The notes below the pieces were generated by a model, which made no database searches, had not been told where the DNA came from, and saw nothing but the letters and a program-made list of their open reading frames with translations. Positions 50,297 through 58,900 of a stretch of DNA of 64,000 nucleotides are shown piece after piece. The DNA is from Cellulomonas sp. 73-145 (lineage in GTDB: Bacteria; Actinomycetota; Actinomycetes; Actinomycetales; Cellulomonadaceae). The stretch covers positions 372,001 to 436,000 of the forward strand of contig MKTI01000013.1 in NCBI GenBank assembly GCA_001898185.1, in the 5' to 3' direction. Position 1 is the first letter of the stretch. Every line of letters starts with the position of its first letter. The position numbers and the translations under genes were made by a program.

Positions 50297-53200
50297 TCAG
50301 ATCTCCGTCCCGGTCGAGGCGGTGACGCCCGCCCGCTCCTGGTACTCGCGCACCAGCGCCGGCCGTCCGGCGCCCTGCGGCCGTCGTCCGGGGCGGATGT
50401 CCGCCGCGAACGCCTTGACCTCCTGGATGTGCGAGCTGGGGTCCAGCACGATCGCCGACAGCTCGTTCACGGCGTCCCCGGCCACCAGCCCGTTGGGGCC
50501 GAAGTGGTACGGGATGCCGATCTGGTCGACCATCCGGCCCTGGATCCTCAGGGGCCGCATCCGGTGGGTGACCATCACGCGGGCCTCGATCGCGCCGCGG
50601 GCGGTGACCAGCGTCGCCCACCCGCCGTGCGTCAGCCCGCGCTCGGCGGCCAGCTCCGGTGACACCTCGCAGAACAGCTCGGGCTGCAGCTCGGCCAGGT
50701 ACGGCTGCCAGCGGCTCATCCCGCCCGCGGTGAAGTGCTCGGTGAGCCGGTAGGTGGTGACCAGGAACGGGTACACCTCCGACCCGGCCGTGTCACCGGA
50801 CGGCTGGTAGCGGTTGTGCTCGGCGGGGAAGACGATGCGCGCGGGGTTCCGCTGCTGCCCGTACAGCGCGTTCTGCACCGGTGAGTCCTGCGGCTCGTAG
50901 TGGGCCGGCATCGGACCGTCCACCACCCCGGCGGGGGCGTACAGCCAGCCCTTGCCGTCGGCTTGCATGATGAACGGGTCGATGCCGGACAGCGCCTCGA
51001 CGCCCTGGGCACCCTCGGGCGGCCGGTAGTCCGGCGACTTCTTCACCTCGAAGTCCGGTACGTCGAACCCGGACCACTTCCCGGCGTCGGCGTCCCACCA
51101 CACCAGCTTCTTGCGCTCGCTCCACGGCTTGCCGTCCGGGTCGGCGGAGGCGCGGTTGTAGAGGATGTGGCGGTTCAGCGGCCAGGTCCAGCCCCACTCG
51201 GCCGCGACCCAGTTCTGCTCGGTCCCAGGCTTGCGCCGCGCGGCCTGGTTGACCCCGTCCGCGTACACGCCGCAGTAGATCCAGCAGCCGCACGCCGTCG
51301 ACCCGTCGTCCTTCAGGTCCAGGTAGGTGGACAGCTGCTTGCCCGAGGCGTCCCAGCCGTTGATCTCGGCCAGCACGGCCTCGCCCATGGGCTCGGCGGT
51401 GGGGCCCTCGGTCGGGTAGTCCCAGGTCAGGTCGAGGATCGGCCGGTCGCGCTCCTCCGTCGAGCCCGCGAGCATCTCGCGGATGATCCGGCCCAGGTGG
51501 TACATGAACCACAGGTCGCTGCGGGCGTCGCCCTCGGGCTCGACGGCCTTGTGCCGCCACTGCAGCATCCGGTTGGTGTTGGTGAAGCTGCCGGCCTTCT
51601 CGGTGTGCGCGGCGGCGGGGAAGACGAACACCTCGGTGGCGATGTCCGTCGTCTTCAGCTCGCCGGACAGGATCTCCGGCCCGTCCTTCCACCACGTCGC
51701 GCTCTCGATCAGCGAGAAGTCCCGCACCACCAGCCAGTCGAGGTTGGCCATGCCGAGGCGCTGCATCGTCGCGTTGGCCGAGCCGACCGCCGGGTTCTCC
51801 CCGAGCAGGAAGTACCCCTTGCACCGTCCGGCGATCTGCTCCATCACCGTGTCGTAGGTGGAGTGGCTGCCCGTCAGCCGCGGCAGGTAGCCGAAGCAGA
51901 AGTCGTTCTCCGGCGTCGCCGCCGGCCCCCACCACGCCTTGAGCAGGCTGATCATGTACGCCGGCATGTTGGCCCAGAAGCCCTTCCGGGCGGCGTCGGC
52001 CTGGAAGAAGCTCTCGAGGTCGGTCTGGTGGTGCGCGTACGGCATCGGCAGGTAGCCGGGCAGCAGGTTGAACAGCGTGGGGATGTCGCTGGAGCCCTGG
52101 ATGGACGCGTGGCCGCGCAGCGCCATGATGCCCCCGCCCGGCCGGCCGATGTTGCCCAGCAGCAGCTGCAGCACGCAGGCGGCCCGGATGAACTGCGACC
52201 CGGCGCTGTGCTGCGTCCACCCCACCGCGTACGCGAACGAGCTGGTCCGCTCCGGCCCGGAGTTGTCGATCAGCGCCTGCGCCACCTCGAAGAACGTCTC
52301 CTTGGGGATGCCGCACACCTCCTCGACCTTCTCGGGGGTGTACCGGGCGTAGTGCCGCCGCAGCACGTTCAGCACGCACCGCGGGTTCTGCAGGGTCGGG
52401 TCGGTGTGCGGCTGGCCCTCCATGGCGGTGCCGCCGGACCCGTGCTGCTCGCCGCGGCCGGCGTGCTGGATGCCCTCGGGCCCGGACTCCTCGGCCTCCG
52501 CCTGCCCCGGCGTCTGGTCACGCTGCCCTGACGCAGGGGCCGCGGGCGCGCCCTCGTAGCTCCAGCTGCGGAAGTCGTAAGCCCGCTTCTCGGCGTCGAA
52601 CCCCGAGAACAGCCCGTCCAGGTCCTCGGTGTCCTGGAAGTCCTCGCTGACCAGGGTGGACGCGTTGGTGTAGTTCTGCACGTACTCCTTGAAGTACGAG
52701 TCGGTGGACAGCACGTGGTTGATCAGCGCGCCGATGAAGGCGATGTCCGTGCCCACCCGCAGCGGCACGTGCAGGTCCGCGAGCGCCGACGTCCGCGTGA
52801 ACCGCGGGTCGATGTGGATGACCTTGGCGCCGCGCGCCTTGGCCTCCACCACCCACTGGAACCCGACCGGGTGCGCCTCGGCGAAGTTGGACCCCTCGAT
52901 GACGATGCAGTCCGCGTGCTGCAGGTCCTGCAGGAACATCGTCGAGCCGCCGCGCCCGAAGCTGGTGCCGAGCCCGACGACGGTCGAGCTGTGGCAGACG
53001 CGCGCCTGGTTCTCCACCTGCACGATGCCGAGGGAGGTGAACAGCTTCTTGATGAGGTAGTTCTCCTCGTTGTCCAGCGTCGCGCCGCCGAGGCTGGCGA
53101 TCCCCATCGTCCGGCGGGTCGTCTTGCCGTCCTTCTCGTCCTCCCAGGTGTCCGCCCGGGTGCGGACCACGCGCTCGGCGACCATGCGCATCGCCTCGTC

Positions 53201-53560
53201 GAGGGACAGCTCCTGCCAGTCCGTGCCGTACGGAGGCCGGTACTTGACCGTGTGCAGGCGGGCGTCGCCGGTGGTCAGCTGCAGGCTCGCCGACCCCTTG
53301 GGACAGAGCCGGCCCCGGCTGACGGGCGAGTCCGGGTCGCCCTCGATCTGGATGACCTTGCCGTCCTTGACGAACACGTTCTGCCCGCAGCCCACCGCGC
53401 AGTAGGGGCACACGGACTTCACGACGCGGTCCGCCGTCTGGGTGCGCGCCTTGAGGTTGGCGGTGCGGGCCGACTTCGCGGCCGACGCCTTTCCGGCGCG
53501 GTCGTCACCGGTGAGCTGCCGGACCACCGGCCAGGACTGGATCAGCGGGAGTTGCTTCAC
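50297..53560 (-). CDS. fdhA: Formate dehydrogenase molybdopterin catalytic subunit
   Basis: This large molybdopterin oxidoreductase (1087 aa) has its 4Fe-4S ligands at Cys51, 54, 58 and 86 (CPYCAVGCG ... RLCPKGS). In the metal-binding region NQARVCHSSTVVGLGTSFGRG, Cys189 replaces the selenocysteine of FdnG and is followed by the conserved His190. There is no Tat signal, so the enzyme is expected to face the cytoplasm. Residues about 338-388 form a low-complexity Gly/Glu/Gln-rich insertion. GTG 53560 has GGAG upstream. It is encoded with FdhB, an NrfD-type subunit and FdhD. Confidence 0.94.
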   Translation of the reverse strand: MKQLPLIQSWPVVRQLTGDDRAGKASAAKSARTANLKARTQTADRVVKSVCPYCAVGCGQNVFVKDGKVIQIEGDPDSPVSRGRLCPKGSASLQLTTGDARLHTVKYRPPYGTDWQELSLDEAMRMVAERVVRTRADTWEDEKDGKTTRRTMGIASLGGATLDNEENYLIKKLFTSLGIVQVENQARVCHSSTVVGLGTSFGRGGSTMFLQDLQHADCIVIEGSNFAEAHPVGFQWVVEAKARGAKVIHIDPRFTRTSALADLHVPLRVGTDIAFIGALINHVLSTDSYFKEYVQNYTNASTLVSEDFQDTEDLDGLFSGFDAEKRAYDFRSWSYEGAPAAPASGQRDQTPGQAEAEESGPEGIQHAGRGEQHGSGGTAMEGQPHTDPTLQNPRCVLNVLRRHYARYTPEKVEEVCGIPKETFFEVAQALIDNSGPERTSSFAYAVGWTQHSAGSQFIRAACVLQLLLGNIGRPGGGIMALRGHASIQGSSDIPTLFNLLPGYLPMPYAHHQTDLESFFQADAARKGFWANMPAYMISLLKAWWGPAATPENDFCFGYLPRLTGSHSTYDTVMEQIAGRCKGYFLLGENPAVGSANATMQRLGMANLDWLVVRDFSLIESATWWKDGPEILSGELKTTDIATEVFVFPAAAHTEKAGSFTNTNRMLQWRHKAVEPEGDARSDLWFMYHLGRIIREMLAGSTEERDRPILDLTWDYPTEGPTAEPMGEAVLAEINGWDASGKQLSTYLDLKDDGSTACGCWIYCGVYADGVNQAARRKPGTEQNWVAAEWGWTWPLNRHILYNRASADPDGKPWSERKKLVWWDADAGKWSGFDVPDFEVKKSPDYRPPEGAQGVEALSGIDPFIMQADGKGWLYAPAGVVDGPMPAHYEPQDSPVQNALYGQQRNPARIVFPAEHNRYQPSGDTAGSEVYPFLVTTYRLTEHFTAGGMSRWQPYLAELQPELFCEVSPELAAERGLTHGGWATLVTARGAIEARVMVTHRMRPLRIQGRMVDQIGIPYHFGPNGLVAGDAVNELSAIVLDPSSHIQEVKAFAADIRPGRRPQGAGRPALVREYQERAGVTASTGTEI

Positions 53561-53626
53561 TGCGGTCTCCTTCTGGTTCCCGCCCTGGCGCCCGCCGCTG
53601 CCGGCCGACGTCGTCGGGCCGTGCTG

Positions 53627-53932
53627 TCAGCTGTGCGTGCCGTGCGCCGCGCTGCGCATCTGCGCGTCCGCGGCAACCCGCTCCTTGATCCAGCTCTCCA
53701 CCTCGGGCTTCTCGGTGGGGTTCTCCTCCGCCGGGTGCACCAGCAGCTGGCTGCGCGACCGGAAGGCCCCCGGCCGCTGGCGCATCTCCTGCGTGTACGA
53801 GTCGCCGCCGTCGGCCGGCATGCCCGTCGCGATCAGGTACGCCGTCCCCGCCGAGATTCCGGTGCGCGCCGCGATCTGGTGGTAGTCGAGGCCCTTGTCC
53901 AGCAGGTCGAGGACCGTCTGCTTGGAGACCAC
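53627..53932 (-). CDS. Small HTH-like protein upstream of fdhA
   Basis: This 101-aa protein has an N-terminal helix-turn-helix-like segment (SKQTVLDLLDKGLDYHQIAARTGISAGTAYLIATGMPADGG). A polar tail that may bind a partner follows (RSRSQLLVHPAEENPTEKPEVESWIKERVAADAQM). It is 66 nt upstream of fdhA on the same strand. It may be a regulator or assembly factor of formate dehydrogenase. No firm family is recognised. Confidence 0.7.
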   Translation of the reverse strand: MVSKQTVLDLLDKGLDYHQIAARTGISAGTAYLIATGMPADGGDSYTQEMRQRPGAFRSRSQLLVHPAEENPTEKPEVESWIKERVAADAQMRSAAHGTHS

Positions 53933-54023
53933 GGCACACCTACCCGTCCTGTGAGGGCCCGCCCTGCGAGGGGACGACGGCCCGACCTCGTCGCGACCGT
54001 CGCTCGCCAGTCTCGGAGGGGTG

Positions 54024-54083
54024 CGGGGAGGCCGCAACAGGAGCAGCGACCCGCCGGTGCGGCTCGCCGACGCGGCCTCCCCG
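54024..54083 (-). terminator. Possible terminator of the alpha/beta hydrolase gene
   Basis: A 12-bp perfect stem (CGGGGAGGCCGC with GCGGCCTCCCCG) has a long 36-nt loop. It lies just after the stop of the minus-strand hydrolase gene. Confidence 0.4.
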
Positions 54084-54087
54084 CCGG

Positions 54088-55017
54088 CTACTTGGAGTCG
54101 ATGCGACCCACCGGCTCGGCCTCTGCGGCGAGCGCTGCGACCTCCGTGTTCCAGGCGTCGACCTCCACGCCCAGCGCCGTCTTCAGGAACGCCGCCGACG
54201 CGCGCGCGACCAGGGACACCACCGCCGGGTTCTCGTCCGTCGTGTCCGACGCCCGGTAGCCGTGGATGCCACCCAGCGAGTGCTCGGCACCGAACAACGT
54301 GAGCAGGCCCCGCGCGCCGGGGCTCAGCCGGTACACGTCCGTGAACCAGTCCGGGCCGCGGGAGGACAGGGCCGACTGGTCGTGGTCGCCCCAGACGACG
54401 AGCGACGGGGTGTCCAGTCCGCTGAAGTCCGGGCTCATGAACGAGAAGTGCTCGCGTGCGAACGGGCTCAGGTCGTCGCCGCCGAGGCCTGTGGTGGCCA
54501 GCAGCACACCGGCCTTGACGCGCGGGTCGGTGCGGTCCTCGCCGGGCTGCCCGTCGGCGCCGATCACCCGCGCGCCGAGCAGCATCCCGACGCTCTGCCC
54601 GGCCCACGAGTGACCTGCCGCGGCGAGCCGGCTCGTGTCGACGCGCTCCGGCAGCCCGGGCACGGCCGCGAGCAGGGTGTCGAGGTGGTCGATCACGCGC
54701 TCGAGGTCGTCGACCCGGATCCGCCAGATGTCCGGGTACCGAGAGTCGTCGGGCGTGACGGCGAGCGTCGCGGAGTCGAGGAAGGTCGGCTGGACGACGA
54801 CGAAGCCGTTGGCGGTCCAGTGGTCGACCAGCGGGTCGTAGAAGGTCATCGAGCCGCCGAACCCGTGGGCGAACACGATCACCGGCAGGTCCGTGCCGGT
54901 CACGGGCGCGGAGACGCGCACCTGCAGGTCGTCCCCCCGGTCTGGCGCGGGCAGGACGACGGGCTTGACGGAGATGGTCTGGGCCGCCGGGCTGGTGCCG
55001 GCAGAAGCAGCGGACAT
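54088..55017 (-). CDS. Alpha/beta hydrolase, chlorophyllase/cutinase-like clade
   Basis: This 309-aa esterase has the oxyanion segment VFAHGFGGS, nucleophile GHSWAGQ, acid VVWGDHDQS and histidine FGAEHSLGGIHGY. A lid-like insertion follows the nucleophile. There is no signal peptide. GGAGGA precedes ATG 55017. It is divergent from a TetR gene, with three matching operator copies between, so it is the probable target of that repressor. Confidence 0.83.
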   Translation of the reverse strand: MSAASAGTSPAAQTISVKPVVLPAPDRGDDLQVRVSAPVTGTDLPVIVFAHGFGGSMTFYDPLVDHWTANGFVVVQPTFLDSATLAVTPDDSRYPDIWRIRVDDLERVIDHLDTLLAAVPGLPERVDTSRLAAAGHSWAGQSVGMLLGARVIGADGQPGEDRTDPRVKAGVLLATTGLGGDDLSPFAREHFSFMSPDFSGLDTPSLVVWGDHDQSALSSRGPDWFTDVYRLSPGARGLLTLFGAEHSLGGIHGYRASDTTDENPAVVSLVARASAAFLKTALGVEVDAWNTEVAALAAEAEPVGRIDSK

Positions 55018-55057
55018 GAGCGTTCCTCCGAGCTGGACAGGGTCACGGCGACGAAAT

Positions 55058-55070
55058 GGAACGTCGCTCC
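55058..55070. promoter_or_regulatory. TetR operator 1 of 3
   Basis: GGAACGTCGCTCC fits the dyad GGAnCG-N-CGnTCC. It lies 41 nt from the hydrolase start. Confidence 0.6.
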
Positions 55071-55081
55071 GCTCACGTTAC

Positions 55082-55094
55082 GGAGCGATGTTCC
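55082..55094. promoter_or_regulatory. TetR operator 2 of 3
   Basis: GGAGCGATGTTCC is the same dyad with one half-site change, 24 bp from operator 1. Confidence 0.6.
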
Positions 55095-55111
55095 GCTTTG
55101 CAAGGCGATCC

Positions 55112-55124
55112 GGAGCGTCGCTCC
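55112..55124. promoter_or_regulatory. TetR operator 3 of 3
   Basis: GGAGCGTCGCTCC is a perfect dyad around its centre base, 30 bp from operator 2 and 33 nt from the TetR start. Confidence 0.65.
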
Positions 55125-55144
55125 GCTCAGGCTCCGCGCCGTGG

Positions 55145-55150
55145 GACGAT
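55145..55150 (+). promoter_or_regulatory. Possible -10 box of TetR gene
   Basis: GACGAT, 6 nt before the GTG at 55157, keeps A2 and T6 only. The same hexamer at the same distance precedes the gene at 62408. Confidence 0.3.
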
Positions 55151-55156
55151 GACCCC

Positions 55157-55768
55157 GTGACCGACCCGACACCCGAGCCCGCGGCCCCGCGCCGCCGCGC
55201 CGACGTGGAGCGCAACGAGCGCGCCATCGTCGACGCCGCCTCCCGGGTGTTCAGCGCCTCCGGTGTCGACGCGCCGGTCCGCGAGGTCGCCGCGGCCGCC
55301 GGCGTCGGCATGGGCACCCTGTACCGGCACTTCCCCACCCGGGCGGACCTGATGGTCGCGGTGTACCGGCACCAGATCGACGAGTGCGCGGAGGCGGGTC
55401 CGGCGCTGCTGGCATCGGCGCCGTCGCCGTTCGTCGCGCTGCTGGCGTGGGTGCACCGGTACGTCGACTTCCTGGGCACCAAGCACGGCCTGGGCAACGT
55501 CTGGCAGGGCGACGCCCCCGGCCTGACGGCGCTTCACCAGCTGTTCCTCGACCGCCTGCTGCCCGTGCTGTCGTCGCTGCTGGACGCCGCCCGGGAGTCC
55601 GGCGAGGTGGTGGCCGACGTCCGCCCGTACGAGCTGCTGCGGGCCGTCGGCGATCTGGTCGCGTGGACGGTCCACGACCCCGACTACGACGTGCGCCACA
55701 TCGTGACGCTGCTGCTCACCGGCCTGCGCCAGGAGCAGCCAGACTGGGAGCAGACGGACGCCGACTGA
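55157..55768 (+). CDS. TetR-family regulator
   Basis: This 203-aa regulator has the HTH AIVDAASRVFSASGVDAPVREVAAAAGVGMGTLYRHFPTRADLMVAVYRHQ and a common C-terminal domain with WVHRYVDFLGTKHGL. GTG 55157 is the start. No clear ribosome site is seen. It is divergent from the esterase gene. Three GGAnCG-N-CGnTCC dyads in the shared region are the expected binding sites. Confidence 0.88.
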   Translation: MTDPTPEPAAPRRRADVERNERAIVDAASRVFSASGVDAPVREVAAAAGVGMGTLYRHFPTRADLMVAVYRHQIDECAEAGPALLASAPSPFVALLAWVHRYVDFLGTKHGLGNVWQGDAPGLTALHQLFLDRLLPVLSSLLDAARESGEVVADVRPYELLRAVGDLVAWTVHDPDYDVRHIVTLLLTGLRQEQPDWEQTDAD

Positions 55769-55801
55769 CGTCCGCGGCAGGCCCTGGACGTCCGGAGGCC
55801 G

Positions 55802-56719
55802 GTGGGTCGGATGGGCATCGAGTCGGCGAGCGCCACGGTGCGACCGCGATCGCCCCGGCGAGCGCCGCGGGTGAGGCAGATCGGTCACCGCGCGGCGGGA
55901 GCGTTGCTGGCACTGGCGCTGGTGGCAGCGGGCGTGGCGGCGTGCAGCGCGTCCGACGACGGCTCCGGGCCTGCCGGTCCCCCCACCCCCACGGTGTCGT
56001 TCGACCCGGCGCAGTCCTCGCACTACTTCCCGCCCGCGAACGCCCGGCCGGGGAAGACGCCGCTGATCGTGATCGTCCCGGGCGGTGGCTGGACCTCCGC
56101 CGACCCCACCGGGTTGACCGGCCTGGCCACCTGGCTCGCGCAGCGCGGTGCGGCGGTGGTGACCGTGACCTACCGGACCTCGTCGGACGGCGCCTACTTC
56201 CCCGTCCCGGCGCAGGACGTCGCGTGCGGCGTGGCCGATGCCGTGGCCCGCAGCCGCGGCGCCGGGGTCGACGTCGGCGAGGTGACGATCGTCGGCCACT
56301 CGGCCGGCGCGCAGCTCGCGGCGGTCGTCGCCCTGACGCCGGACGCGTTCGGCACCGGGTGCGCCGATCCGCCGGTCGCCCCGGACCGGCTCGTCGGGCT
56401 GGCGGGACCGTACGACGTCGCCCACCTCGGCGCCCTGGCGTCCGACCTGCTGGGTCCCGGCCGCCACACCGCCGCGCAGGTCGACGCCGCCAACCCCGTC
56501 ACGCTCGCCACGCAGCGGCCGCAGCTGCCGGTGCTGCTGATCCACGGCACGGCCGACACAACGGTCCCGGCCACGTCCACCGAGCAACTAGCAGCGGCAC
56601 TGACCGCCGGCGGCCACCCGGTCACCACCGACTACCCGAACGGCGTCGGCCACCAGAGCGTGTACTCGGCGCCCGTCGCCGGCCCGCTCATCGCCGCCTG
56701 GCTCGGTCTCACCGGCTGA
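55802..56719 (+). CDS. Putative lipoprotein esterase/lipase (alpha/beta hydrolase)
   Basis: This secreted protein (305 aa) has a basic N-terminus, a hydrophobic segment AAGALLALALVAAGV and lipobox AA-C at about residue 48, so it is probably membrane-anchored outside. The core has VPGGGWTSADP (oxyanion), nucleophile GHSAGAQ, LLIHGTADTTVP (acid) and GHQSVYS (histidine), as in the BD-FAE/HSL-type esterases. Ribosome site GGAGG at 55794 is 3 nt from GTG 55802 and 12 nt from ATG 55811, so the start is uncertain. It probably follows TetR in one transcript. Confidence 0.8.
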   Translation: MGRMGIESASATVRPRSPRRAPRVRQIGHRAAGALLALALVAAGVAACSASDDGSGPAGPPTPTVSFDPAQSSHYFPPANARPGKTPLIVIVPGGGWTSADPTGLTGLATWLAQRGAAVVTVTYRTSSDGAYFPVPAQDVACGVADAVARSRGAGVDVGEVTIVGHSAGAQLAAVVALTPDAFGTGCADPPVAPDRLVGLAGPYDVAHLGALASDLLGPGRHTAAQVDAANPVTLATQRPQLPVLLIHGTADTTVPATSTEQLAAALTAGGHPVTTDYPNGVGHQSVYSAPVAGPLIAAWLGLTG

Positions 56720-56737
56720 CCGCGCCCCGGCCTCCCG

Positions 56738-58123
56738 CTAGTCGTCCGACGCGAGGGGCAGGCGCACGGTGAACGTCGTGGGCACAACCCGGCTCAGTTC
56801 GATTGTTCCGCCGGCATTCGTCGCGAGCTCGCGGGCAATGGTGAGGCCCAGACCCGTGCCCCCGGTGTCGCGGGAGCGCGAGGCGTCGAGGCGCACGAAT
56901 GGCTCGAATATCCGCTCGGTGTCGGCGGCGGAAAGGGATTCGCCGTCGTTCGTGACCGAGATACTCACCAGATCGTCGACGGCCACGGCAATCTCGACGC
57001 GGGTGGACGCGTGGCGCAGCGCGTTGTCGACGAGGTTCCCCACGATTCGCGCCAGTGCCCCGGACGCGATGTGCACAGGTGCCGTATCCGGTGCGGAGAC
57101 CTCGACGGGCACCTGCTGCGTCCGTCCTGCCACCACGTCCCGAACCACCTCGGCGGCGTTGCACGTCTCGCCGTTGTGCTGTGCCGCGTTGCTCGCCGAT
57201 GCGAGGTCGAGGAGCTCCTCCGCGAGTCCGGCAAGGCGTCGGGCCTCCGTCTCGACGCGGTCGAGCGTGCGTTCGGGCGGGAGGGCGTCAGGGTGGGCAC
57301 GCCCGACCTCGATCGCCGCAAGGAGAGAGGCGAGGGGGCTGCGCAGCTCGTGCGCGGCATCCGCGATGAAGCGCTTCTGCCGGACGGTGGCGTCGTCGAT
57401 GCGGGTCAGCATCGCGTTCAGGGTCGTGGCGAGGGCGCGCAGCTCGTCGGGCGAGTCGGGCTCGGTGAGGCGAGTGCCGTCCGGGGCGCCGGCGATGCCG
57501 TCGGCGACGACGCGCATCTGCTCCACCGGGCGCAGCGCACGTCGGGTCGCGGCTGCCGCGGTTGCCGCGATGAGCGCCACCGCGAGGGCGACGCTGCCCC
57601 AGAGGAACGGGTCGAGCGAGGCCACGACGCGGTCCGCGGCCGTCGGCGTCACGAAGACGTAGGCCCGGTACACGGTGGTGCTCTTGTCCCTGGCTCCACC
57701 GGGCAGGTCCTCGGCCGCGACGCCGGTCATGCTCGAGGCGCGGAGCGTGCTGCTGACGGCGACGCGGGCACCGGCTGCGGTCGCCGGGTCGAGGTGCCAC
57801 ACCTCGCCCGCGGTCTGCGACGCCTCGGTGGACGGAGGCGGAACGACCGCGGTCTCGGCCTCGGGGGCTGCGGCGATGACCACCCCGTCGTCGCGGACCA
57901 GCTGGTACGGCAGGGAGCCGAACTCGCCGTAAAGGTGGACGCCCGCGCGGGTGGCGTCCGTGATCTGCGTCGCCTCGACTCCCGCCAGCTGCTGTGTCGC
58001 GCGCAGCTGTGCCGCGTGGATCGCGGCGCGGACCGCGAAGGCGCCGGCCGTCAGCAGGATCGCCGCGAGCAGCCCGGCCGCCAGTGCGATCCGGGCGGCG
58101 ATCGGGAGACGAAGCCCCGTCAC
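56738..58123 (-). CDS. Sensor histidine kinase
   Basis: This membrane kinase (461 aa) has two transmembrane helices (residues about 10-32 and 172-192) with an extracytoplasmic domain of about 135 residues, HAMP (about 193-245), HisKA with His258 in FIADAAHELRSPLASL, and HATPase with NLVDNALRHA, FEPFVRLDASRSRDTGGTGLGLTI. It is MprB/TcrY-like in layout. GTG 58123 overlaps the response-regulator stop. Signal unknown. Confidence 0.92.
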   Translation of the reverse strand: MTGLRLPIAARIALAAGLLAAILLTAGAFAVRAAIHAAQLRATQQLAGVEATQITDATRAGVHLYGEFGSLPYQLVRDDGVVIAAAPEAETAVVPPPSTEASQTAGEVWHLDPATAAGARVAVSSTLRASSMTGVAAEDLPGGARDKSTTVYRAYVFVTPTAADRVVASLDPFLWGSVALAVALIAATAAAATRRALRPVEQMRVVADGIAGAPDGTRLTEPDSPDELRALATTLNAMLTRIDDATVRQKRFIADAAHELRSPLASLLAAIEVGRAHPDALPPERTLDRVETEARRLAGLAEELLDLASASNAAQHNGETCNAAEVVRDVVAGRTQQVPVEVSAPDTAPVHIASGALARIVGNLVDNALRHASTRVEIAVAVDDLVSISVTNDGESLSAADTERIFEPFVRLDASRSRDTGGTGLGLTIARELATNAGGTIELSRVVPTTFTVRLPLASDD

Positions 58124-58806
58124 CGGTCGGCCTGCGCCCGGTCGTCGATGAGCCGGTATCCGGCGCCCCGCACGGTCTGCAGCGACCGGCGCCCGAACGG
58201 GGTGTCGATCTTGCGGCGCAGCGAGCTCACGCGTGCTTCCACGAGGTTGACGTCATCGGCCTCTCCCGGCCAGGCCTCCAGCAGCAGCTCCTCCTTGGAC
58301 ACCACCGTGCCGGCGGCCCGCGCGAGCGTCTCGAGGATGGTCCACTCGCGGCCGCCCACCTCGATGGCGTTCGGGCCCCGGCTCACGCGGCGGCGAGCGG
58401 CATCCACGACGAGGTCGCCCACCGTCACGATCCCGTCGGCGATCGCGGCCGGGCGCCGCAGCAGGGCCTGCAGCCGGGCGACGAGAACGGGATAGCGGAA
58501 CGGTTTGCGCAGGTAGTCGTCGGCGCCGCTCTGCAACGCCTCGATCTCGTCGTACTCCCCCTGTTTCGCGGTCAGCACGATCACCGGTGTCGCGATGCCT
58601 TCGGCGCGCAGCCGCGCGCACACCGCAAAACCGTTCATCTGCGGCATCATCAGGTCGAGCACAATGGCGGCGTACGCCCCCGTCGCCGCCAGGAGATATC
58701 CCGAACGTCCGTCGTATGCGGTGTCCACCGCGAAACCCTCGGCGGTCAGGCCCGTCGCCAGGATGTCGGCAAACGCCCGCTCATCGTCGACGACCAGAAT
58801 GCGCAC
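58120..58806 (-). CDS. OmpR-family response regulator
   Basis: The receiver domain (residues 1-115) has acidic pocket VVDDE, phospho-acceptor Asp51 in IVLDLMMP, VLTAK and KPF. The C-terminal winged helix ends with VEARVSSLRRKIDTPFGRRSLQTVRGAGYRL. The 228-aa protein starts at a GTG. It is coupled to the kinase downstream and is divergent from a DUF2079 gene, with a dyad between them that may be its binding site. Confidence 0.93.
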   Translation of the reverse strand: MRILVVDDERAFADILATGLTAEGFAVDTAYDGRSGYLLAATGAYAAIVLDLMMPQMNGFAVCARLRAEGIATPVIVLTAKQGEYDEIEALQSGADDYLRKPFRYPVLVARLQALLRRPAAIADGIVTVGDLVVDAARRRVSRGPNAIEVGGREWTILETLARAAGTVVSKEELLLEAWPGEADDVNLVEARVSSLRRKIDTPFGRRSLQTVRGAGYRLIDDRAQADR

Positions 58807-58839
58807 AGCCGAAGTCTGGCACCGCGTCGACCTGCGATC

Positions 58840-58855
58840 CTGACGCCGACGTCAG
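58840..58855. promoter_or_regulatory. Possible response-regulator site
   Basis: CTGACGCCGACGTCAG has matching 5-bp outer arms (CTGAC/GTCAG) and is followed by a further GTCAG at 58861. It lies between the divergent regulator and DUF2079 genes. Confidence 0.35.
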
Positions 58856-58900
58856 GGTCCGTCAGCCGGGCACCAGCGGACCGGCCGGAACGTGCACGTC

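Noticed and set aside
50297..53560. Selenocysteine TGA in the formate dehydrogenase gene
   Set aside because: The position is an ordinary Cys codon in an uninterrupted frame, so no SECIS or recoding is needed.
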